Of a stretch of 64,000 bases of DNA, positions 50,873 through 60,385 are shown piece by piece. The stretch lies in the NCBI RefSeq assembly GCF_014270065.1, contig NZ_JACNME010000002.1, positions 124,001-188,000 of the forward strand, in the 5' to 3' direction. The notes below the pieces were generated by a model. The model had not been told where the DNA came from, made no database searches, and saw nothing but the letters and a program-made list of their open reading frames with translations. This DNA comes from Quadrisphaera sp. RL12-1S (lineage in GTDB: Bacteria; Actinomycetota; Actinomycetes; Actinomycetales; Quadrisphaeraceae). The translations under genes and the position numbers were made by a program. Every line of letters begins with the position of its first letter. Positions within the stretch are counted from its first letter, which is position 1.

Positions 50873-52095
50873 CCGGTCACGACCTCGCCGCCGCGCACCA
50901 CGGTGCGCCGGTCCCGCTCGCCCCAGAGCACGTCGGGACGGGTGAAGGGGTCGCCGTCGACCACCAGCAGGTCGGCGGCCCCACCGGGCCGCACCCGGCC
51001 GAGGTCCGGCCGCTGGAGCACGTCGGCGTTCACCGACGTCGCCGAGCGCAGTCCCTGCAGCGTCCCGAGCACGTCCAGGTGCAGCCGCAGGCAGGCCAGC
51101 TGCTCGTCCTCCAGCGGCCCCATGAGGTCCGAGCCGAATCCCACCGGCACCCCGGCGGCCACCGCCAGGCCCACCGCGTCGCGCCCCGCGGCGAGCACCT
51201 CCCTGTTCTTCGCCTGCGCCACCGGGCTCATGCCCAGGTCGGCGCCCCGCCGCGCCATCGCCTCGTAGCAGCCGAGGGTCGCCACGAGCACCGCTCCCCG
51301 CTCGGCCATGAGGGCCGCCGTGGGGACGTCGAGCAGGTTCCCGTGCTCGACGCTGCGCACCCCGGCGCCGACCGCGTGCGCGATCGCCTCGGGGGAGTAG
51401 GCGTGCGCCGCCACGTACGAGCCGCGGCGGGCCGCCTCGTCGCACACCGCGCGCAGCTCCTCGGCGGAGTACTGCGGCACCCGGATCGGGTCGGTCTCGG
51501 AGACCACCCCACCCGAGGCCATCACCTTGATGGCGTGCGCCCCGCCGTGGAAGCGCTCGCGCACGGCGCGCCGCAGCGCGTCGACGCCGTCGACCACCTC
51601 GCTGGTGTGCGCGTTGCAGCCGCACAGCTCCTCGCCGCGACCCCGGACCTCCCCGTGGCCGCCGGTCTGCGACAGCGCCGCACCCGTGTAGAGGTAGCGC
51701 GGGCCGACGACGAGCCCCTCGTCGAGGGCGCGGGCCAGCCCGGCGTCACCGCCGGCGACGTCGCGCACCGTGGTGAACCCCCGCGCGAGGGCCGCCTCCA
51801 GCCGGCGCCGGGCGTTGAGGGCCACGTAGCTCAGCGGCCACGACTCGATGTCGCGCGGTGACAGGGCCGCCGCGTAGGCGTGGCAGTGGGCGTCGATGAG
51901 CCCCGGCAGCACGGTGCGGCCCGCCGCCTCGAGCACGCGGCCCCCCGCCTCGCGCACACGGGTCACCGCCGCGTCGGAGGCGGCGCCGGGGTCGAGCACC
52001 TCGGTGACGCTGCCGCCCTCGCAGACCACGGTGGCGGGCACGGGGGTGTCGGACTCCCCGTCCCAGACGTCAGCCCCGACGACGACGAGGCTCAT
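50869..52095 (-). CDS. Amidohydrolase family protein
   Basis: 408 residues of the metal-dependent amidohydrolase superfamily. The beta-strand 1 motif HxH is at H70/H72 (GLIDAHCHAY). A lysine near AIKVMASGGVVSE may be the metal-bridging carboxylated Lys. His residues follow in VAAHAYSPEAI and SVEHGNL, and the strand-8 Asp is in VGFGSDLMG. This is the imidazolonepropionase/Xaa-Pro dipeptidase-like group acting on cyclic amides or dipeptides. ATG at 52095 overlaps the hyuB stop (ATGA), so it belongs to the hydantoinase operon and may open or trim the product. Confidence 0.88.
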   Translation of the reverse strand: MSLVVVGADVWDGESDTPVPATVVCEGGSVTEVLDPGAASDAAVTRVREAGGRVLEAAGRTVLPGLIDAHCHAYAAALSPRDIESWPLSYVALNARRRLEAALARGFTTVRDVAGGDAGLARALDEGLVVGPRYLYTGAALSQTGGHGEVRGRGEELCGCNAHTSEVVDGVDALRRAVRERFHGGAHAIKVMASGGVVSETDPIRVPQYSAEELRAVCDEAARRGSYVAAHAYSPEAIAHAVGAGVRSVEHGNLLDVPTAALMAERGAVLVATLGCYEAMARRGADLGMSPVAQAKNREVLAAGRDAVGLAVAAGVPVGFGSDLMGPLEDEQLACLRLHLDVLGTLQGLRSATSVNADVLQRPDLGRVRPGGAADLLVVDGDPFTRPDVLWGERDRRTVVRGGEVVTG

Positions 52096-53840
52096 GCCAG
52101 CACCCGCGAGGCCCGCTCGGCCCGTGCGTCGCGGGTGGCCGCCTCGTCGACGGTGCCGTCGGCGGACACGACCACGCCGTAGTCGCGCAGCGCCGCTCCC
52201 ACGGAGACGAACTCGTTGCGGACGTCGCGGCCCACGGCAGCCGGGTCGCGCAGCAGCGGGTCGCCGTAGCCGCCGCCACCCCCGGTGGCGTTGACGAGCA
52301 CGTCACCGGCCTCCAGGTGGTTGTACGAGCCGCCCTGCACGACCTCGCGGTCGGTGCCCGGGTTGAGGAAGACCTGGTTGTTGGCGCCGGGCTGGCCCCC
52401 GAGCACCGGCCACGGCTGGGTGCGGGTCTTGTAGACCAGGCAGATGCCGGTGGAGGGCCCGGTGAAGCGGTAGCTGCGGGCGACGCCGACGCCGCCGCGG
52501 TGCTGCCCCGCGCCACCGGTGTCCGGCCGGTAGCCGTAGGAGTCGATGACCATGGACGACTTGGTCTCCAGCACCTCGACGGGGTTGTTGCGGCACCCGG
52601 GCTCGGACAGGTGCATGATCCCGTCCTCGCCGTCGCCGCCGGCGTGCCCGCCGAAGCCGACGGCCTCGTTGGTCGCCTCCAGCCAGGCCTCCCCGGTGCG
52701 GGGGTGCGTGCCCAGGCCCATCATCGAGCAGACGTCACCGCCGGAGGAGGCCGGCACCCGGTCGGGCATGCCCTGGGCGAGGGCCTTGAGCACCACCTCC
52801 CCGCCGATGAGCGCCGTCCAGAGCGTGAACGTGGGCATCGGGTGCACCGCGTGCATCACCGAGCCCGGCTCGGTGACGACCCGCAGCGGCGCGAAGTTGC
52901 CCGCCACCACGGGCGTGTCCGGCGTCGTCATGGCCTTGAAGACCAGCGAGCAGAACGCCTCGGTCTGTCCCACGGGCAGGTTGATGGGGCCGCGGACCCC
53001 GGTCTCCGAGCCGGTCCAGTCGATGACGAACTCGTCGTCGGTGATGGTCACCGTGCAGTTCATCCTGATGAGGCGGTCGAGGTCGACGCCGTCGTTGTCG
53101 ACGAAGTCGTGAGCGGTCCAGGTGCCCTTCGGCAGCCCCGCCAGCGCCAGCCGGGCCAGCTTCTCGCCGTGCTCGTTGATGGCCCGCATGGCCCCCTGCA
53201 CGGTCCCCATCCCGTACTTCGCGACCAGCTCCTGCACCCGCCGCCGTCCGGTCACGCAGGCCGAGACCTGCGCCTGGATGTCGCCGATCGTGCGCTCGGG
53301 CATCCGGGAGTTGAAGCGGATGATGTTGAAGACGTCGTCGTTCTGGCGGCCCTCCACGTACAGCCGCGTGGCGGGGAAGAAGATCCCCTCCTGGGAGGCG
53401 TCGGTGGAGTCGAGCACGTAGCCCGGGTCCTTCTGCTTGAGGTCCAGCACGTGGATGCGGCAGGAGGCGAAGCCCACCAGCTGCTGGACGCCGTCCTCGT
53501 CGTCGGCGTGGACCGGGGCGAAGACCAGCGGGTCCAGCGTGTGCGCGCTCGACCAGTAGGGGTAGTTGAGGATGAAGACGTCACCCGGCCTCATGGCGTC
53601 GGCGCCGAGGAACTCCACCGCGCGCTTGATGCCGTGGTCGTTGCCGCGGGTGAACACGGCGATGCCGGGGGCGTCGGCCACGACGTCGCCGGCGGCGTCG
53701 TGCAGCCCGATCCCGTAGTCGTGGATCTCGTAGACCACCGTGTTGTACGCGGTGCGGCACAGGTTGCGCGCCATCTCCTCAGCGCTGGCCAGCAACCCGT
53801 GGCGGATGACCTCGGTGGTGATCGCGTCTGTCGTGCTCAT
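52092..53840 (-). CDS. hyuB: Hydantoinase B / oxoprolinase family subunit
   Basis: 582 residues matching the HyuB family: ITTEVIRHGLLASAEEMARNLCRTAYNTVVYEIHDYGIGL at the start, GDVFILNYPYWSSAHTLDP, and the C-terminal GGxGQHRGGVGVARSYRF...GGGGYGDPLLRDP. With HyuA it forms ATP-dependent enzymes that open five-membered cyclic amides such as N-methylhydantoin and 5-oxoproline, or acetone carboxylase-like complexes. ATG at 53840, 17 nt after the hyuA stop. Downstream it overlaps the amidohydrolase start by 4 nt. Confidence 0.92.
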   Translation of the reverse strand: MSTTDAITTEVIRHGLLASAEEMARNLCRTAYNTVVYEIHDYGIGLHDAAGDVVADAPGIAVFTRGNDHGIKRAVEFLGADAMRPGDVFILNYPYWSSAHTLDPLVFAPVHADDEDGVQQLVGFASCRIHVLDLKQKDPGYVLDSTDASQEGIFFPATRLYVEGRQNDDVFNIIRFNSRMPERTIGDIQAQVSACVTGRRRVQELVAKYGMGTVQGAMRAINEHGEKLARLALAGLPKGTWTAHDFVDNDGVDLDRLIRMNCTVTITDDEFVIDWTGSETGVRGPINLPVGQTEAFCSLVFKAMTTPDTPVVAGNFAPLRVVTEPGSVMHAVHPMPTFTLWTALIGGEVVLKALAQGMPDRVPASSGGDVCSMMGLGTHPRTGEAWLEATNEAVGFGGHAGGDGEDGIMHLSEPGCRNNPVEVLETKSSMVIDSYGYRPDTGGAGQHRGGVGVARSYRFTGPSTGICLVYKTRTQPWPVLGGQPGANNQVFLNPGTDREVVQGGSYNHLEAGDVLVNATGGGGGYGDPLLRDPAAVGRDVRNEFVSVGAALRDYGVVVSADGTVDEAATRDARAERASRVLA

Positions 53841-53857
53841 GGGGGTGCCTCCGGGTC

Positions 53858-55930
53858 TCAGCGCTGGCCGACGGTGATGACGAGCTCGCCCAGCGAGCCG
53901 ACGCGCAGCACGTCCGAGGCGTGCAGCACGGTGGTGGCGGTGTGCTCGGTGACGACGGCGGGACCGGCGACCTCGTCCCCGGCGAGCATCGCCTCGCGGG
54001 TGTACAGCGCGTAGGGCACGGCCGGATCCGCGTCGCTGACGTGCACCGGGCGCACGCCGTCGCGCTGCAGCGGCCCGTCGGCCGCGGTCCGCGTCCGCAG
54101 CCGCGGCAGCTCCGGCTTGTCGACCACGCCGGTGGCCCGCAGCCGCAGCGTCGTCACCTCGACCGGGTCGGTCATGGTGTGGCCGTACTGGCGCTCGTGC
54201 AGCGCCGCGAAGTCCGCCGCCACGCGGGCGGGGTCGAGGGCGCCCTCCCCGACGGCGAGCGTCACCGAGTGCTCCTGCCCGGCGTAGCGCACGTCCAGGC
54301 TGCGCGCCAGCACCACCGAGGGGCCCTCGAAGCCCTCCTCGGCGAGCGCCGCGCGCGCGTCGTCCTCCATGGCGCGCCACTGCCCGTCGGCCTCGGCCGG
54401 GTCCAGGTCGGCCAGGGCCACCACCACGGTGCGCGAGGCGTCGTGCTGGACGTCGGCCAGGAGCATCCCGAACGCGCAGAACGCGCCCTGCCCCGGCGGC
54501 ACCACCACGGTGGGGATGCCCAGCTCGACGGCGACGTCGACGGCCACGAGGCCGCCGCCCCCGCCGAAGGACAGCATCGCGAAGTCCTTGGGGTCGCGGC
54601 CCACCTCCACGGTGATGGCCCGCACCGCGCCCATGATCTTCGTGGTGGAGATGGCCACCATGCCGCGCGCCAGCGCCGGCACCGACAGCCCCAGCTCCTG
54701 GGCCAGCGGCTGCAGGGCCTTCCGCGCGAGCTCGGCGTCCAGCCGCAGCGTGCCGCCCAGCGGCGCCTCGGTGCCCAGGTAGCCGATGGCCAGCGCCGCG
54801 TCGGTGAAGGTCGGGCGGTCACCGCCGCGGCCGTAGGACGCCGGCCCCGGCACCGCACCGGCGCTGGCGGGCCCGACCTGCAGGGCCCCGGCGGCGTCGA
54901 GCCAGCCCAGGGACCCGCCGCCGGCGCCGATGGTGTGGATGTACAGCGACGGGGTGTTGATGGGCATGCCCTCGAACTCCGCGCCCTGGTGCAGCACCGG
55001 CTCGCCGTCGAGCACGAGGGAGGCGTCCAGCGACGTGCCGCCCATGTCGATGGTGATGAGGTCGGGCATCCCCAGCGCCTCCGCCAGGGCCACCGCCCCC
55101 ACCACGCCGCCGGCCGGACCGGACAGGATGAGGCTGACCGGCTGCTCGCGGGCCGCGGTGGCGCTCATCGCGCCGCCGCCGGAGCGGGTCATGAGGAAGC
55201 GCCCGCCGAAGCCGGCGTCCTCCAGCTCCCCCTCCAGCGCACCGAGGTAGCGGCGCACCACGGGCTTGACGTACGCGTCCAGCACGGCCGTGCTGGTGCG
55301 CTCGAACTCGCGGTACTCCCGGCTCAGCTCGTGCGAGAGCGTCACCGTCACCCCCGGCGCCAGCTCGGCCAGCACCTCGCGCATGGCCAGCTCGTGGTCG
55401 GGGTTGGCGTAGGAGTGCAGGAAGCACACGGCCACCGCGTCGTAGCCGCGCTCGGCGACGGTGCGCGCCACGCGGGCGGCGTCGTCGCGGTCGAAGGGCG
55501 TCACCACCGACCCGTCGTGCCAGGAGCGCTCGGTGACCTCGAAGGTGTCGTAGCGCTCCAGGAGCGCCGCCGGCTTGCGGTAGGTGATGTCGAAGTTCAC
55601 GCGCCGGTCGGTGCGGCCCAGGAGGTACACGTCCCGGAAGCCGCGCGTGCCCACCACGGCGGTGCGCGCTCCGGTGCGGGTCAGCAGGGCGTTCAGCCCG
55701 AGCGTGGTGCCGTGCGTGAAGGTCCTCACCGCGGACACCTCCCCGCTGGTGGCCGCGAAGCCGGCCATGACGCCGCGCGTGGGGGCGTCGGGGGTGGTCG
55801 GGACCTTCTCGAAGCGCAGGGCTCCGGTCCCGGGCAGCAGCTCGACGACGTCGGTGAAGGTCCCGCCCACGTCGATGGCGACGCGCGCGGTCCTGCCGGG
55901 GTGCTCGCTGGTCTGCTCGCTCGTGCTCAC
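53858..55930 (-). CDS. hyuA: Hydantoinase A / oxoprolinase family subunit
   Basis: 690 residues of the ASKHA ATPase fold. The phosphate-1 motif AIDVGGTFTDVV is at about 18-29, THGTTLGLNALL follows, and the second nucleotide motif ITIDMGGTSLDASLV is near 292. SLILSGPAGGVVGAVAL is the family landmark between them. It activates the ring carbonyl with ATP in partnership with HyuB. GTG at 55930 with gagaggtgg upstream. First gene of the minus-strand operon, divergent from the ABM/ABC operon; ring-opening of a hydantoin-like compound is the most likely role. Confidence 0.93.
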   Translation of the reverse strand: MSTSEQTSEHPGRTARVAIDVGGTFTDVVELLPGTGALRFEKVPTTPDAPTRGVMAGFAATSGEVSAVRTFTHGTTLGLNALLTRTGARTAVVGTRGFRDVYLLGRTDRRVNFDITYRKPAALLERYDTFEVTERSWHDGSVVTPFDRDDAARVARTVAERGYDAVAVCFLHSYANPDHELAMREVLAELAPGVTVTLSHELSREYREFERTSTAVLDAYVKPVVRRYLGALEGELEDAGFGGRFLMTRSGGGAMSATAAREQPVSLILSGPAGGVVGAVALAEALGMPDLITIDMGGTSLDASLVLDGEPVLHQGAEFEGMPINTPSLYIHTIGAGGGSLGWLDAAGALQVGPASAGAVPGPASYGRGGDRPTFTDAALAIGYLGTEAPLGGTLRLDAELARKALQPLAQELGLSVPALARGMVAISTTKIMGAVRAITVEVGRDPKDFAMLSFGGGGGLVAVDVAVELGIPTVVVPPGQGAFCAFGMLLADVQHDASRTVVVALADLDPAEADGQWRAMEDDARAALAEEGFEGPSVVLARSLDVRYAGQEHSVTLAVGEGALDPARVAADFAALHERQYGHTMTDPVEVTTLRLRATGVVDKPELPRLRTRTAADGPLQRDGVRPVHVSDADPAVPYALYTREAMLAGDEVAGPAVVTEHTATTVLHASDVLRVGSLGELVITVGQR

Positions 55931-56304
55931 GGGGTCCACCTCTCGACGGCGCGGGGGAGCGCCGGGTAGCCGACGGCGCACCCCGGGAGCCGGGGTGCGG
56001 GGGAGGGAGGGCGCGGTCGCGCCGGCGGCGGGGTGGACCGCGCGCACCGTGCCCCGAGGCGGCGTGGCGCGCTGGCGGGGGCGGGCGTCTGACGGACCCG
56101 GCCGCTCGTCACGGGCCACCGGGCTGCGCAGCCCGCGGTCGGACGAGGCTGCGGACGCTCGCACGCACCGCGCAGACCTGTCAACCACCCCGGGCGCGCT
56201 GCGCACAGGACACAGTCGGAGGCGGCGCCGGTGTGCTGCTGGCACAGCGGACCGCCGGAGACCTCGGCCAGCATTCGCCCACCCCGCCCCAGGAGGACCC
56301 CCCC
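55931..56304. other. 374-nt divergent promoter region of the hydantoinase locus
   Basis: No gene is supported. It holds the perfect hairpin GCACCCCGG-GAG-CCGGGGTGC (55978-55998) about 48 nt upstream of hyuA. A TTGACA box on the minus strand (within 56182-56189) has no convincing -10 at the right distance. The aggagg Shine-Dalgarno of the ABM gene is at 56291-56296. The hairpin may act in the hyuA leader. Confidence 0.45.
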
Positions 56305-56622
56305 GTGATCACCAGCGTGCTCCCCCTCAGCGCCCGCCCCGGCAGCGAGCAGGCCGTCGACGACCTGTACGCCCACCTCGGCGTCCTCGACCGCTCCCGC
56401 GCCTTCCCCGGCTGCCGCGGCGCCGTGCTGCTGCGCACGGTCGAGGGGTCTCTGGCCGCGGGCAGCGCCACGCACGTCGTCATCGCCGAGTGGGACGACG
56501 AGGCGGCCTACGCCGCCTGGGTCGCCGACCCGTGGCGCAACGAGGTGGGCGCCGCCCTGGCCCCCCTGCTCGACGGGGACGCGGCGCCCCGATCCGGGGC
56601 CGTGCTCGGCCCCGTCCGCTGA
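56305..56622 (+). CDS. Antibiotic biosynthesis monooxygenase (ABM)-like domain protein
   Basis: 105 residues. Ferredoxin-like fold pattern: ITSVLPLSARPGSEQAVDDLYAHLGVLDRSRAFPGCRGAVLLRTVEG, then THVVIAEWDDEAAYAAWVADPWRNEV. This is typical of ABM/Dabb small proteins, which act as cofactor-free oxygenases, haem degraders or accessory proteins. GTG at 56305 has AGGAGG 8 nt upstream. First gene of the plus-strand operon and 39 nt before the substrate-binding protein. Its role in the pathway cannot be predicted. Confidence 0.8.
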   Translation: MITSVLPLSARPGSEQAVDDLYAHLGVLDRSRAFPGCRGAVLLRTVEGSLAAGSATHVVIAEWDDEAAYAAWVADPWRNEVGAALAPLLDGDAAPRSGAVLGPVR

Positions 56623-56661
56623 TCCAGCTCCATGCCCGACCCCAGCCTCCGAGGAGACACC

Positions 56662-57705
56662 GTGAAGCGCTCCACCCGTGCCGTCGCCGCCCTGTTCGGC
56701 GCCGCCGCCCTCGCCCTCGCCAGCGCCTGCAGCAACCCCAACGCCGGCGCCGGCGGCACCGCCACCAGCGCCGCGAGCACCGCCGCGGCCGCCGACCAGC
56801 AGCTGCGCGTGGGCTTCTTCGGCTTCGCCAAGGCCAACTCCTTCGCCCAGGCCGCCTGGGCCGGCGTCCAGGAGGCGGCCCAGGCGGGCAACGCCACCGC
56901 GGAGTTCGTCGACTCCAACTTCGACGGCGCCACCCAGGTGCAGCAGCTCACCGACGCCGTCACCAGCAAGCGCTTCGACGTGGTGGTCATCCAGGCCAAC
57001 GACGGCACCGCCATCACCCAGCCGGTCAAGCAGGCGCTGGCCGCCGGCATCACCGTGGTGGTGGAGTTCACGCCCATCGGGGGGCGCTTCGACACCGTCG
57101 AGCCGCAGGTCGACGGCGTCATCTCCATCGTCGACGCCCCCACCGCCAACGGGGAGGGCCTCGCGAAGATGGGCCTGGACGCCTGCAAGCAGCTGGGCAA
57201 GCAGCTCGACCAGCAGTCCTGCCAGGTGGCCTACCTCCAGGGCTTCGACAACTACCCCCTCGACGCCGCCCGCACCAAGGCCGCCCAGGACGCGCTCAAG
57301 GCCGGGGGCGCGAACCTGGTCGCCAGCCCGATCGGCGGCTACACGCCCGACTCGGGCCGCACCGCCATGCAGAACGTCCTGCAGGCCAACCCGGGCGTCA
57401 ACGTGGTCATCGGGTCCTCGCAGGCCGTGGAAGGCGCCTCGGCGCTCACCGCGGGCCGCACCGACGTCCTCTACGTCGGCAACGGTGGCTCCACCCAGGC
57501 CTACGCCGGCGTCATGGACGGCTCCTGGTACGGCACGTACGTCATCCCGGAGAAGACGGACGGCAAGACGGCCACCGAGCTGGGCCTGAAGAAGCACCGC
57601 GGCGAGCAGGTGGCGACGGCCACGGACTCGGCGACGCTCACGCCCTTCAAGGCGCTCGGCACCAAGGAGACCCTGGCCGGCCTCACCGCCGAGTACAGCG
57701 ACTGA
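56662..57705 (+). CDS. ABC transporter substrate-binding lipoprotein (sugar/RbsB type)
   Basis: 347 residues. Signal peptide VKRSTRAVAALFGAAALALASAC ends in a lipobox (ASAC), followed by a Gly/Ala/Thr linker. The mature domain (LRVGFFGFAKANSFAQAAWAGVQEAA, DVVVIQANDGTAITQPVKQAL, YVGNGGSTQAYAGVMDG) is a periplasmic-binding-protein type 1 fold of the ribose/sugar family. GTG at 56662 with gaggag 6-11 nt upstream is the natural signal-peptide start; the ATG at 56632 is not needed. With the ATPase and permease that follow it forms an importer. The ligand may be the hydantoin-like substrate of the locus rather than a sugar (inference from context). Confidence 0.88.
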   Translation: MKRSTRAVAALFGAAALALASACSNPNAGAGGTATSAASTAAAADQQLRVGFFGFAKANSFAQAAWAGVQEAAQAGNATAEFVDSNFDGATQVQQLTDAVTSKRFDVVVIQANDGTAITQPVKQALAAGITVVVEFTPIGGRFDTVEPQVDGVISIVDAPTANGEGLAKMGLDACKQLGKQLDQQSCQVAYLQGFDNYPLDAARTKAAQDALKAGGANLVASPIGGYTPDSGRTAMQNVLQANPGVNVVIGSSQAVEGASALTAGRTDVLYVGNGGSTQAYAGVMDGSWYGTYVIPEKTDGKTATELGLKKHRGEQVATATDSATLTPFKALGTKETLAGLTAEYSD

Positions 57706-57741
57706 CCCGCCGCCGACCGGCAGACCGGCGAGACGAAGACC

Positions 57742-57778
57742 GCCCGGCGGTCGGGTGCCCCCCGCCCGACCGCCGGGC
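57742..57778 (+). terminator. Strong intercistronic hairpin between binding protein and ATPase genes
   Basis: GCCCGGCGGTCGGG (57742-57755) and CCCGACCGCCGGGC (57765-57778) are perfect 14-nt complements with a 9-nt loop. Its place after the binding-protein gene suggests partial termination or mRNA end protection, which in other ABC operons raises binding-protein levels over ATPase and permease. Confidence 0.75.
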
Positions 57779-57800
57779 TCCCACCCGTGAGGAGCAGACC

Positions 57801-59393
57801 GTGACAGGACCAGCAGCGCCGCGGGCCACCCCGCGGGCCGCACCCCACATCCGCGTGCGCGGTGTCGGCAAGAGCTACGGCGGCGTCTCGGTGCTGCGCG
57901 GCATCGACCTCGACATCGCCCCCGGGGAGGTGCACGCCCTCGTCGGGGAGAACGGCGCCGGCAAGTCGACGCTGCTCAAGGTGCTGGGCGGCGCCGTGCG
58001 CGCCGACGCCGGGGAGGTGAGCTTCGACGGGGTGGTCACCACCATGACCAGCCCCCGCGACGCCATCGCCCAGGGAGTCAGCCTCATCACCCAGGAGGGC
58101 GCCCTGGTGCCCGCCATGACGGTGCTCGACAACGTGGTGCTGGGCCGCTGGCGCGCCCGCGCGGGATGGGTCGCGCGCCGCGCGGACCGCGCCGCCTTCG
58201 ACGAGCTGCTGGCCCGCACCGGCTTCGACCTCGACGCCACCGCCCGGGTCAAGGACCTCTCCACGGGGGCGCAGCAGCAGGTCGAGGTGCTGCGCGCCCT
58301 GGCCCGCGGCGCTCGCGTCATCGCCTTCGACGAGCCGACCGCCGTGCTCACCGAGCACGAGAAGGCCGGTCTGCTCCAGCTCATGCGCGACCTCGCCGCC
58401 GGCGGGACCACGGTCCTCCTGGTCAGCCACTTCCTGGAGGAGGTGCTCGCCGTGGCGGACCGCCTCACCGTGCTGCGCGACGGGGACCTGGTGCACTCCG
58501 GCGACGCCGCCGAGCAGACCCCCGCGTCGCTGGTGCGGCACATGGTGGGGCGGCAGGTGGACGTCCTCTACCCCGCACCGCCCCCGGTGCCCGACGGCGC
58601 CCCCGTGCTCCTCGAGGCGGTCGGGCTCTCGCGCACCACCGGCGCTCGGCCGGTGCACGACGTCGACCTGCGCGTGCGCGCCGGTGAGGTGCTCGGCGTG
58701 GCGGGGCTCGTCGGGTCGGGTCGCAGCGAGCTGCTGCACCTGCTCTTCGGCTCCGACACCGCCACCTCGGGCACTGTGAGCGTCGACGGCACCGTCATCA
58801 CCCGGCCCTCCCCGCGGGCGGCGATGGCCGCCGGCGTCGCCCTGGTCCCCGAGTCGCGCAAGGAGCAGGGCCTGGTGCTGGTCCGCTCCATCGCGGAGAA
58901 CACCGCGCTGGCCTCCCTGGCCGCCCGAGCGCGGGCCGGGTTCGTGAGGAGGCGACCCGAGCGGTCGGCGGTCGAGCGCGTCAGCCGGAGCACCGACGTG
59001 CGCGCCGCTGACCCCACCGCCGCGGTCGGGGCCCTCTCGGGGGGCAACCAGCAGAAGGTCCTCTTCGCCAAGTGGCTGCTGCGCGAGCCGCGCGTGCTGC
59101 TGGTGGACGAGCCGACGCGCGGCGTCGACGTGGCCGCCAAGACCCAGCTGCACCACCTCGTCGTCGACCTCGCCCGCCAGGGCCGTGCCGTCGTCGTCGT
59201 GTCCAGCGAGGTCGAGGAGGTCCTCGCGCTGTCGCACCGCGTGCTCGTGCTCCGCCACGGCCGCGTGGTGGGGGAGTTCGGCCGCGACGCGCCGCGCGAG
59301 GCCGTGGTGGCGCTCGCCTTCGGCGACGACGAGCCCACCGACCAGTCCACCGACCAGCCCGCCGACCCGTCCGCCGAGAGGACCTCCGCATGA
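57801..59393 (+). CDS. Sugar-type ABC transporter ATP-binding protein (RbsA/MglA-like)
   Basis: 530 residues with two ABC domains. The first: Walker A GENGAGKST (49-57), signature LSTGAQQQ in place of LSGGQ, Walker B VIAFDEPTA. The second: degenerate Walker A GLVGSGRSE (about 302), signature LSGGNQQK, Walker B LLVDEPTRG. The asymmetric pair is typical of RbsA-type importers. GTG at 57801 with gtgaggag 8-15 nt upstream. The stop overlaps the permease ATG (ATGA). The tail carries a TDQSTDQPADPS repeat. Confidence 0.93.
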   Translation: MTGPAAPRATPRAAPHIRVRGVGKSYGGVSVLRGIDLDIAPGEVHALVGENGAGKSTLLKVLGGAVRADAGEVSFDGVVTTMTSPRDAIAQGVSLITQEGALVPAMTVLDNVVLGRWRARAGWVARRADRAAFDELLARTGFDLDATARVKDLSTGAQQQVEVLRALARGARVIAFDEPTAVLTEHEKAGLLQLMRDLAAGGTTVLLVSHFLEEVLAVADRLTVLRDGDLVHSGDAAEQTPASLVRHMVGRQVDVLYPAPPPVPDGAPVLLEAVGLSRTTGARPVHDVDLRVRAGEVLGVAGLVGSGRSELLHLLFGSDTATSGTVSVDGTVITRPSPRAAMAAGVALVPESRKEQGLVLVRSIAENTALASLAARARAGFVRRRPERSAVERVSRSTDVRAADPTAAVGALSGGNQQKVLFAKWLLREPRVLLVDEPTRGVDVAAKTQLHHLVVDLARQGRAVVVVSSEVEEVLALSHRVLVLRHGRVVGEFGRDAPREAVVALAFGDDEPTDQSTDQPADPSAERTSA

Positions 59394-60385
59394 GCACCAG
59401 CACCACGGCCGCGTCGACGAGCGCGCCCAGCGCCCGTCCCCGTCCGCGCCCCGGGGTCAGGGTGCGCGACTACGGCATCCTCGTGGCGCTCGTCGTCATC
59501 GTCGTCGCCCTGTCCCTGAGCACCGACACGTTCCTCACCGCGCAGAACCTCGTGAACCTGCTCGACCAGGCCTCCGTGGTCGGGCTGCTGGCGATCGGCG
59601 CCACCATCTGCATCCTCAGCGGCGTCTTCGACCTCACCGCCAGCGCCGCGCTCGCCGTCTCCGCGATCGTCGGGGTGACCGCCAGCCAGCAGGTCGGCGT
59701 GGTGGGGGGCTTCGTCGCCGCCGTCGTCACCGGAGCGCTGCTCGGGCTGCTGACCGGCACCGTGGTGGTCAAGTCGCGCGTGAACTCGTTCATCGGCACG
59801 CTCGCCACGTCGATCATCTACCGCGGCATGGCGGTGGTCATCACCGCCGGCGCCATCGCCTACCCGGTCGCCAGCCAGGCCGAGCAGTTCGGCATGCTCA
59901 CCTGGCCGTCGCTGTTCGGGCTCACCTCGGCCACCGTGATGTTCGTCGTCGTGGCCGTCGCGGCGTCGCTGCTGGTCTCCTCGACCACCTTCGGGCGGCG
60001 CCTGTACGCGGTCGGCGGCAACGCCGAGGCGGCGCGCCTGTCCGGGATCCGCACCGACCGCGTCCACATCGCCGCGTACACCATCAGCGGTGTCTGCGCG
60101 GCGCTCGCCGGGCTCATCCTGGCCTCCCGCGCCGGCTCCGCGCAGTCGAGCATGGCCACCGGGTACGACCTCAACGCCATCGCCGCGGCCGTCATCGGTG
60201 GCACGAGCATCCTCGGCGGCGAGGGCGCGGTCTGGCGCGGCGTGGTCGGTGCGCTGCTGCTGACCCTCATCGGGAACGGCTTCAACCTCCTCGGGTGGGA
60301 CACCACGTACCTGCAGGTCACCACCGGCGGGCTGATCCTGGTCGCCGTCACCGTCGACGGGGTGCTGCGCCGCCGCGCCCGGTAG
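59390..60385 (+). CDS. Sugar-type ABC transporter permease (RbsC-like)
   Basis: 331 residues with about nine hydrophobic segments. NLVNLLDQASVVGLLAIGATICILSGVFDLTASAALAVSAIV is the RbsC/BPD_transp_2 hallmark, and GRRLYAVGGNAEAARLSGIRTDRVHIAAYTISG is the cytoplasmic coupling loop. AAAVIGGTSILGGEG and GNGFNLLGWDTTYLQVTTGGLIL complete the family pattern. A ~22-residue Ser/Thr/Ala/Pro-rich N-terminal extension is unusual but harmless. The ATG overlaps the ATPase stop. It forms the membrane channel of the importer. Confidence 0.93.
   Translation: MSTSTTAASTSAPSARPRPRPGVRVRDYGILVALVVIVVALSLSTDTFLTAQNLVNLLDQASVVGLLAIGATICILSGVFDLTASAALAVSAIVGVTASQQVGVVGGFVAAVVTGALLGLLTGTVVVKSRVNSFIGTLATSIIYRGMAVVITAGAIAYPVASQAEQFGMLTWPSLFGLTSATVMFVVVAVAASLLVSSTTFGRRLYAVGGNAEAARLSGIRTDRVHIAAYTISGVCAALAGLILASRAGSAQSSMATGYDLNAIAAAVIGGTSILGGEGAVWRGVVGALLLTLIGNGFNLLGWDTTYLQVTTGGLILVAVTVDGVLRRRAR

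Noticed and set aside
55584-59393. A 1269-residue fusion ending in the ABC ATPase
   Set aside because: Only residues from GTG 57801 onward are ABC-like; the rest is the shadow of hyuA, the ABM gene and the binding-protein gene.
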